This document shows, piece after piece, positions 57,593-64,000 of a stretch of DNA of 64,000 nt. The notes under the pieces were generated by a model, which was not told the DNA's origin, searched no databases, and saw only the letters and a list, made by a program, of their open reading frames with translations. Numbering within the stretch: position 1 is the first letter of the stretch; each line of letters starts with the position of its first letter. The stretch comes from Hypholoma sublateritium FD-334 SS-4. Lineage: Eukaryota; Basidiomycota; Agaricomycetes; Agaricales; Strophariaceae. A program made the translations under genes and the position numbers. The stretch is from contig KN817533.1 of the NCBI GenBank assembly GCA_000827495.1, positions 248,001-312,000 of the forward strand. Direction: 5' to 3'.

Positions 57593-58842
57593 ATGCCCGC
57601 AGGACCGTCCCCGCGTGCCGCTCGCTCCGACGAATTTATGATGTTCCCGCCGTCCAGGAACTCGGAGATCTCCGCGCCGCGCCGTCCCCATTCCAAAAAG
57701 AAACCGGAAAACCACATCCCGCGACCCCCGAACGCGTTCATCCTCTTCCGTTCCTCGTTCATCAAAAACCAGCATGTTTCAACCGCCGTCGAGACTAACC
57801 ACTCGACGCTCTCGACAATCATCGGCCTGACATGGTCAAGCATGCCCGAAGAACAACGCCAGGTGTGGCACCGCAAGGCGAAGGAGGCGCTTGCCGAGCA
57901 CAAACGCAAGTTTCCCAAGTACATCTTCCGACCTGTGCAGGCGAAGGCCGCCGCAGCCGCCGCGGAGCAGCGAAAGGTCCGCGAAGTACAGCCGAAGGAT
58001 ACCAGGCGCTGCGCGAAGATTGCCGAGCTGCTCGTGGAGGGCAAGACGGGCGATGCGCTCAGCGTAGCCGTACAGGAGTTCGACAAGACACATGTTCCCG
58101 AGGTCGTCACCCGCTTTGAGCCCCCTATTACTGCCTGCGCCTTCCGGCGCTCCTATTCTGCCCCCATGATTGACGCATCAACCCCCGATGACAGCCAGTG
58201 TTTTCTACAAACTCCACATAACGCTCGCTCGAGTAGTGAGCATCTCAGTCCATCTGCGTCGACACCAATGGACACTGTTGTGGCTCAGACTCAGGAAATC
58301 CATTCCCCCGTGCCCACCCTCCCATACAAGCAGGATCTAGATTTCGTGAGTCTGTTTTCAGCAGAATTGATACTCATCGCTAACCATCATCTACTCTTTT
58401 TTAGGATCTCGCCAATTTCTCTTTCGAAGGCATTACGGACGCCTTTCCTGCGTTCGAATGTGATCCTCTGTTGTCGCTTACAACGACGGAATCTATGGCT
58501 GATATCACCCTTGGAGCCCCTTTGTTTGCGGATGCGTCATTTTCTGGAAATTGGCCGACGTCATTCCTTCAGTCGATTGAGCGTCCATTATACATGCTGA
58601 CCGGGACCCCGCTATCTGCTGCCTCTATACCCCAGTCCCCTATCTTTGATGACGACTTTTCTGGCCTTTTCGACCCTTGGTTCCTCCCTGTATTACCTCA
58701 GCAAGATGCTGTATATGGTGGTTATTCTAACGACACGCTCTACGCTGCTTTTAACGACTCTAGACTCGGCGGTGCTGATTCATCACACCTCGATCTTGCT
58801 TTCACATCCTTCATGACCGCCATCGACCAATATTATCCATGA
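57593..58842 (+). CDS. HMG-box (MATA-HMG type) transcription factor, 396 aa
   Basis: Exons 57593-58345 and 58405-58842 (251 and 146 codons). The HMG box lies near residues 41-108: HIPRPPNAFILFRSSFIKNQ, then TLSTIIGLTWSSMPEEQRQV and WHRKAKEALAEHKRKFPKYI. These are sequence-specific MATA-HMG/Ste11-like hallmarks. A basic Ala-rich extension follows, then a long Ser/Pro/Thr-rich region and an acidic, aromatic C-terminus (DDDFSGLFDPWFLP) that looks like an activation domain. In basidiomycetes such factors act in mating, sexual development or stress responses. No homeodomain or pheromone gene is nearby, so it is not an obvious mating-type locus. ATG 57593 was preferred to 57464 because the sequence between looks like leader. 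Confidence 0.88.
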
Positions 58843-59731
58843 TTATGGGTGTCTCTTAGAGACGGCATGCTACTGTCAATTCAATAACGCCCTTTCCACG
58901 GACGTGGTGCTTCGCCAGCGGTTTCCTGATCCAGTCGTCATTATATTTACATTGTGCACCTTTTTCCTACCTCCCTCGCCATGTCTGATCGTTTTTACTT
59001 ATGCCTAGCTCTTTCAAGTTCGGCACAATTATCCATTTCATTCATTTCAATTACCTTCCCCCATTTCGACTTAAGGCACTTTCTCAGCGCCCACTTTGCA
59101 GCAATGACAGGTCTGAACCACCACACCACAGATTTGATACTTTTGTCGCAGATTTCCATCGACTGCATTCACTTCCTTCTTCGCCAGTGCCGAACGCCAT
59201 ATTGCGTTTTTCCCCCTTGATATGTGCACCGTTATGGTACATAATTAGGCTCCTATCATGTTGAGCCTTCATACCTTCTACTGTTTTTTTTTGTTGCGAC
59301 GGTGTATCAATTGAATGATCCGTCCAGGTGGTCGTTGAACGCTTGACATAGATATCGGATATGGAGCGCAAAAGGCAAAGACAAAGACTCCGTCCAGACT
59401 CCTTCCGACAAACGTCCGACACCGGAGACGTCAATATGCATCTACCTTCCTGTCTGCGAAGGTTATGTCAAGGCCTGATATTTTAAGGGCTCGGTTCAAC
59501 TCATGTGTTCTCGTCATGTCGGAGTTAAGTGCACACTTCCGCTGGAGGTATAAATATCACTTTTTTAGACCTTCTGAAATGCAGGGACCTCGAGGACCAA
59601 TGGATATGATACCGCGGATTCTGAACAACATAAGAGAGGGATCAAATCAACGATGTAGTGACTACAGTGTTCATGAAAACGGTGTTCGACTTATTTGTGT
59701 CCTGTGAATTACCAGGCACATTGTTAGCGCG
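58843..59731. other. Intergenic between convergent genes
   Basis: About 890 bases between the HMG-box gene and the second DUF6534-type gene; pyrimidine-rich on plus, no gene seen. Confidence 0.5.
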
Positions 59732-61577
59732 CTACGGACGTACTTGGAGAAAGAAGCTACAAAGAACCAACAAAGAACCCACCTCAATTGACTGATCATC
59801 AGGACAAGACAGCTTCGACTCGGATTGTTGGGAAATCACGTGTATTCCAGACTTGACCCTATTAGAGCGTGACTGCTTTGTATTGTCGCTCAATTGTACG
59901 GATGTTGCGCCTAAATGCTTCTCTCTGAGGTGTTCTCGCCCATTCAGCCTATAGAGCATGTCAATTAGTGCATCAGAATGGTAAACACGAGATTTTTACG
60001 TACATTGCAACTAAAGGCAGTATTATTGAAAGCGGAGCATTGAGAACCATAGCTCGAGTTATAAGTACACCTTCACTCACAGAATGTATTGACATAAAGT
60101 TTTGCGACGTTGATATGGAAGGCCATCCTACAAGAGTATAGCGCGTTAATACTTGCTATTATGAGCTGAATTGAAACTTACCATGTTAATCTAGTCGGCA
60201 AAGCGTAAAACGAAATTACTAGCAAGGTCTGGGCTATGGTGACGAGAACGCCCCGCATAAAAATAACCCGGACAAGGTCGTTGAGAAGGGAGTTTGTCCT
60301 GTGTTTTTAAATGAGAACCAACTACATTCTTCTTTTCTGATTAGGCATACCGCGAAAGGCCGACACGTGCCGATTTGAGAAATATACACATAGCAATTGT
60401 CGCAAGAATATCAGCCAAAGCGCTAAACCCTTTCGAAAATCCAAAAGCGATCTAGAATGATTTTAATCGTGCGTACTCGTCAGAAGCTTTGAACACCTAC
60501 CGAGAAAATGTGGTTCCGGTTGGCGAGAACACCACGGTCAAATAAACTCATGGATACGACGCAGGCTTCAATTTGAAAAATCAACAAGATCTCCATGAAG
60601 TACAGCTGTTACCGTACCTATTCCTCCGGCGAGAGAGATGCAGCTTAATATTCCCTAGTGCATTTTTGAGAGTTGAAGCTGTGTTAAAGTATAGATTTTT
60701 CTTACGATAGTCACGATTACAAACCAGTTTCCATGCCCAAATCTCTTGGCTAGCGAAAGTCAACAATTAGTGGCGTGTGCTTACTAGCGGCTATGTTTAA
60801 ATAACATGCCTGCAACAAGCTGATATACAAAATACATTTGCGAGCTGTAGGTCATGCATTTCAGGGATTCGTCCTTGGCTGTTATTATAATGTCGTACAT
60901 CACCGTTATAATCGACGCCAAGATACATTCTGCTGTGAGTTCCCTAGAGAGAACATCATTGATATTGCGTAGAGGTGACTTGGAGAGCGAAATTTCAAGT
61001 AGCTGTCATTACTCACCAAGGCAAGAATGACAGCCGGAAAAGCGATCCAAATTGTGGTATCTACGTGCAGTGTACCCTTAGCAATAACATTTAAGTTATA
61101 TAATAATTCTAACGTGATACGCACCAAGAAATAGTAGATTGAATATGCCACGAGCACGGAGTCCACAAAGTCAAGGACACTAATTCAAAATCGCGGTGGT
61201 CAGCACTGGAAGCGCGATACATTAGACCGCAGAGGATGTACATAATGAACGTCGCCTGTTGATACCTCAGTTCATTTCCGTCAAGTCTGAAAGGTGTAAC
61301 CCTCACCAGTAGCTTCACTTCCAAGCGATCCCTGGAGTGAAGAAAATAGATGTAGGCCTGGACAATTGTCACTCCGCCAAAGCTAATAGGTTTATCACCT
61401 TGTTGATACTAATTATTCGGACCGTGTAGCAGGATCTCTTACAGTAAAGACAGCACAAATCCTGAAAAAAAAAACATTGCATTAGCTTAAGTCGACGAAG
61501 AAGAAAACACGGCGCGAACCCCAATAGATAGGCGAGAAAGGACTTGATATATCGACAAAGTTTGCTGGAGACTCCAT
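59732..61577 (-). CDS. DUF6534-type multispan membrane protein, 322 aa, 16 exons
   Basis: Exons 61577-61520, 61461-61443, 61382-61307, 61255-61242, 61179-61125, 61060-61017, 60943-60899, 60844-60817, 60744-60706, 60654-60618, 60565-60501, 60451-60351, 60298-60182, 60127-60081, 60010-60004 and 59948-59732; 969 nt, every junction in frame. Family segments in order: FGGVTIVQAYIYFLHSRDRL, FIIVLDFVDSVLVAYSIYYF, WELTAECILASIITVISQMY then FVYQLRFGHGNWFV, SKGFSALADILATIAMCIFL, TNSLLNDLVRVIFMRGVLVT and KLYVNTFFAMLNGREHLREK. About seven helices are expected with a hydrophilic tail. Exon 15 has only 7 nt. Tail splicing near 59770 is uncertain. Function unknown; same family and strand as the gene at 51113-52559. 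Confidence 0.8.
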
Positions 61578-61653
61578 TATACAGTACTAAAGAGAGGGAT
61601 TCTGAAGAGCCACGCAGGAAGTTCTCTCGTCTTGACATCGACCATACTTAGAC

Positions 61654-61659
61654 TTATAA
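61654..61659 (-). promoter_or_regulatory. TATA-like box of the second DUF6534-type gene
   Basis: TTATAA on minus, about 77 bases before ATG 61577. Confidence 0.35.
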
Positions 61660-62763
61660 GGGAAAGGACGATGTTTACAAGATGTTTATCCACAAACCCT
61701 CGGTAACTACTAATTTAGCGCCGAAACAGCCAGGACGACGCTGAAGCCTGAAACTGATATCGTAAAAGGCATTACCTCAACTGAAGATGGTGGTAATCAA
61801 AAGATTCGGCGGATATGGAGGTAAAGCGCTGTCCAGGAGACAGGCCGCACCCCTTTTTCCGCACCTGCGCAGACTATTTCTGGATTGCTTTCTCTGTCGA
61901 ACTTGAGCATTCTCTACTACACGTCAACACACTATTTCAGCTCACGCAGCTGACCCGTTAGAATTAAGGCGCTTCCTATTCTAGACAATCTAGACTTGAA
62001 TAAGATAATGGGGGAATCTGCTATCGCCCTCTGCCAATGGTACAACATATTGATCAAGTTGGCGCAATAGATGGACAGGAGGCCGTGGAACGGTCATTAA
62101 AAACATCCTTATACCAAACTTATACGCAGATCATGAAGGTTTCACAGCCGACCGCAATTTTGCGTTGACTAACACCGAAAGTACCACTTTGTACTTGGGC
62201 ATCGTCAGGTTAAGAATTCGATCATTGGTAGAATTTACCTAGTTTAAATAGACCTGAGAGCATCACCGATTCACCGTTTTCTCAATTGAGTTCAAGAGCT
62301 ATGTTCAGCTCCTATGTCATAGAACCCATGCTTTCGGGGAAACTGAGGTTCGTCTCCACACAGCTTGTACGCATGTTTATATCTTGTCTTGCATTTATTC
62401 CCTTGCCATATTTGAAATATTTGAAGGCAGTTTAACCGTCGACGTATGTACGTGGGAAAGTTTAAGGAATCTAGAGGCCCGCTATTTTTGGTGACTGGTC
62501 GGCCGCGGCAATAGATCTTTGTCAAGGTTTACCTCACGCGACCCAGAATATTTGGCCACGGCGCTCTTCTCGAACTGTCTTCTTCTAACTGAGTGATGTT
62601 CAGTCTGTCAGCTTTGAGATGGCCGTGATGTAAATCATGCGCCGGCAGATGCACGTACTTCAAGTGGCTTTCTCCTGCCGTCAGAACATACTACTTGTGG
62701 AACGATATATCAGAACTTCAAGATATTCATCATTTGATATTGAGAAGGGTTCTTCGTCTGGTG
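61660..62763. other. Intergenic, divergent promoters, no gene seen
   Basis: 1.1 kb shared by the DUF6534-type gene (minus) and the peroxiredoxin gene (plus). Confidence 0.5.
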
Positions 62764-62770
62764 TATATAA
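62764..62770 (+). promoter_or_regulatory. TATA box of the peroxiredoxin gene
   Basis: TATATAA, 79-85 bases upstream of ATG 62849. Confidence 0.5.
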
Positions 62771-62848
62771 GTCCGGCCATGACCAGAACAGAAGGCAAGC
62801 TGCAAACTTTCCATTTGTATCTAAGCCCCCCGACTACCTACAACACCA

Positions 62849-63844
62849 ATGCCTTCCTTACGTCTTGGAAACACCGCCCCAGACTTTGAGGCGCAAACTA
62901 CCATCGGCCCTATCAAGTTCCATGAATGGATTGGAAATTCATGGGTGAGTTGCGTTGACCACTACTCATCTTATCTCTATAGTATCTGATAAGTATTGAA
63001 TTTTAGGCGGTACTATTCTCTCATCCGGGAGATTTTACCCCCGTGTGCACCACCGAGCTTGGTGAGGTTGCACGCCGCGCGCCCGATTTCGCAAAGCGCA
63101 ACGTTAAGGTCATTGGTATCTCTGCAAATAATCTCGACGACCACAACAAATGGGTCAAGGACATCAATGCTTATGGCGCTCAAGTTGCTCCTACGGATGT
63201 CCAATTCCCTATAGTAAGAAATATTTACTGGCGTCCTTTCTGAAAAGTCTCTCATTTGAGGTAGATTGCCGATGCTGACAGAAAAATCTCAACCTTGTAC
63301 GATATGCTGGACGAGCAAGACGCTACAAACCGTGATGCGAAAGGCCTTCCATTCACCGTATTTGGTCTATTTTTTTTTCTGTGAAACATCCTGATGAAGC
63401 CAAAAATTCTAGATCCGTACTGTCTTTGTTATTGACCCCAAGAAGACCATCCGATTAACGATTGCCTATCCGGCGTCAACCGGGCGAAACTTCGACGAGA
63501 TTATCCGGTGAGCTCTATTCCTACATCGTTATTAGCTTAGATCCTAAAGGGTGTTATCAGTGTTGTTGACTGTAAGAGGTTCTGCAATTCAATCTGGAAG
63601 GCTATTGATCTTCGTCCACAGCCCTTCAAATTGGTGATAAGCATCGAGTAACCACTCCTGTCAACTGGAACAAGGGTGACGATGTCATTGTACACCCTTC
63701 GGTGAGCAGTGACGAGGCAAAGACTTTGTTCCCCGAATATAAGCAACACTTGGTGAGGCTCTGAATACACATTAACCTGACATGTAACTTATTCAGTGAG
63801 AAATACAGCCTTACCTCAGAACGACCCCCCTCTCTGTCGAGTAG
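62849..63844 (+). CDS. 1-Cys peroxiredoxin (Prx6 type), 222 aa
   Basis: Exons 62849-62944, 63007-63213, 63265-63357, 63413-63507, 63561-63571, 63622-63752 and 63809-63844 (223 codons with stop, the usual family length). The enzyme reduces H2O2 and organic peroxides through one active cysteine. Seen: [20 protein letters not shown], the active site [20 protein letters not shown] with peroxidatic C46 and T43, the Prx6 segment [20 protein letters not shown] followed by [10 protein letters not shown], and a C-terminal [20 protein letters not shown] plus [11 protein letters not shown]. No resolving Cys pattern and no clear N-terminal mitochondrial presequence are present, so cytosolic location is likely. 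Exon 5 is only 11 nt. Confidence 0.93.
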
Positions 63845-64000
63845 ACTAAAGTGGTTGCGTGTCTAATAAGGCGTATCCTCTAGATTACAAATGGTTCAGA
63901 AATTTGTTTGTTTCTAGCTTGTTTTCAAATAAGAATGATGTTTATATATCAATTGAACACACGTGTAACGGGCAATACTTCTGTAACTATTCGAGGAAGA
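63845..64000. other. 3' flank of the peroxiredoxin gene
   Basis: Short AT-rich tail of the window; nothing recognised. Confidence 0.4.

Overview
The window comes from a filamentous basidiomycete, most likely an agaricomycete of the wood- or litter-decay kind. The evidence is many short phase-consistent introns of about 50-70 bases, a secreted laccase, F-box proteins, two seven-helix DUF6534-type membrane proteins, a Zn2Cys6 regulator and fungal DNA transposons. I found no bacterial, viral or organellar sequence, no tRNA or rRNA gene and no CRISPR array. All gene models were rebuilt by hand by joining exons at GT-AG sites and checking that every junction keeps the reading frame.

Layout. 1-483 (-): the N-terminal half of a TEA/ATTS transcription factor that runs off the left edge. 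2136-3422 (-): an unknown Ser/Pro-rich protein whose start codon may be split by an intron. 5377-11226 (-): a complete 20-exon laccase with a 3,079-bp PIF/Harbinger transposon inside intron 6. 14235-15512 (+): a zinc-independent MDR oxidoreductase. 15712-24960: a Tc1/mariner-type element whose transposase is interrupted by a 6,064-bp second transposon. That inner element has 8-bp target duplications and an intact 1,722-residue, P-element-like transposase. The outer element also carries an unrelated accessory gene on its minus strand. 25487-31408 (-): a GC-rich gene for a transcription factor combining two C2H2 fingers with a Zn2Cys6 cluster, with a 2.3-kb intron.

32.6-45 kb holds a small family of two-domain single-span membrane proteins: intact copy A at 34022-35390, truncated pseudogene B at 41914-42788 and intact copy C at 43512-44929. 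A and B lie in a direct segmental duplication. Between them are an ankyrin-repeat protein and a small secreted protein that are divergently transcribed. 46.5-49.8 kb has two F-box-type genes. 51113-52559 and 59732-61577 (-) are two DUF6534-type membrane proteins. Between these sit protein phosphatase methylesterase 1 (54314-55784) and an HMG-box factor (57593-58842). The window ends with a 1-Cys peroxiredoxin (62849-63844).

The genes do not form a pathway. The coherent biology is in the mobile DNA: three DNA transposons of three types, two with fully open genes and target duplications. One sits silently in a host intron and one has destroyed another element. Several host genes contain extremely short exons (6, 7, 9, 10 and 11 nt) that automatic annotation is likely to miss. 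Protein families were recognised from motifs by eye; no database search was possible.
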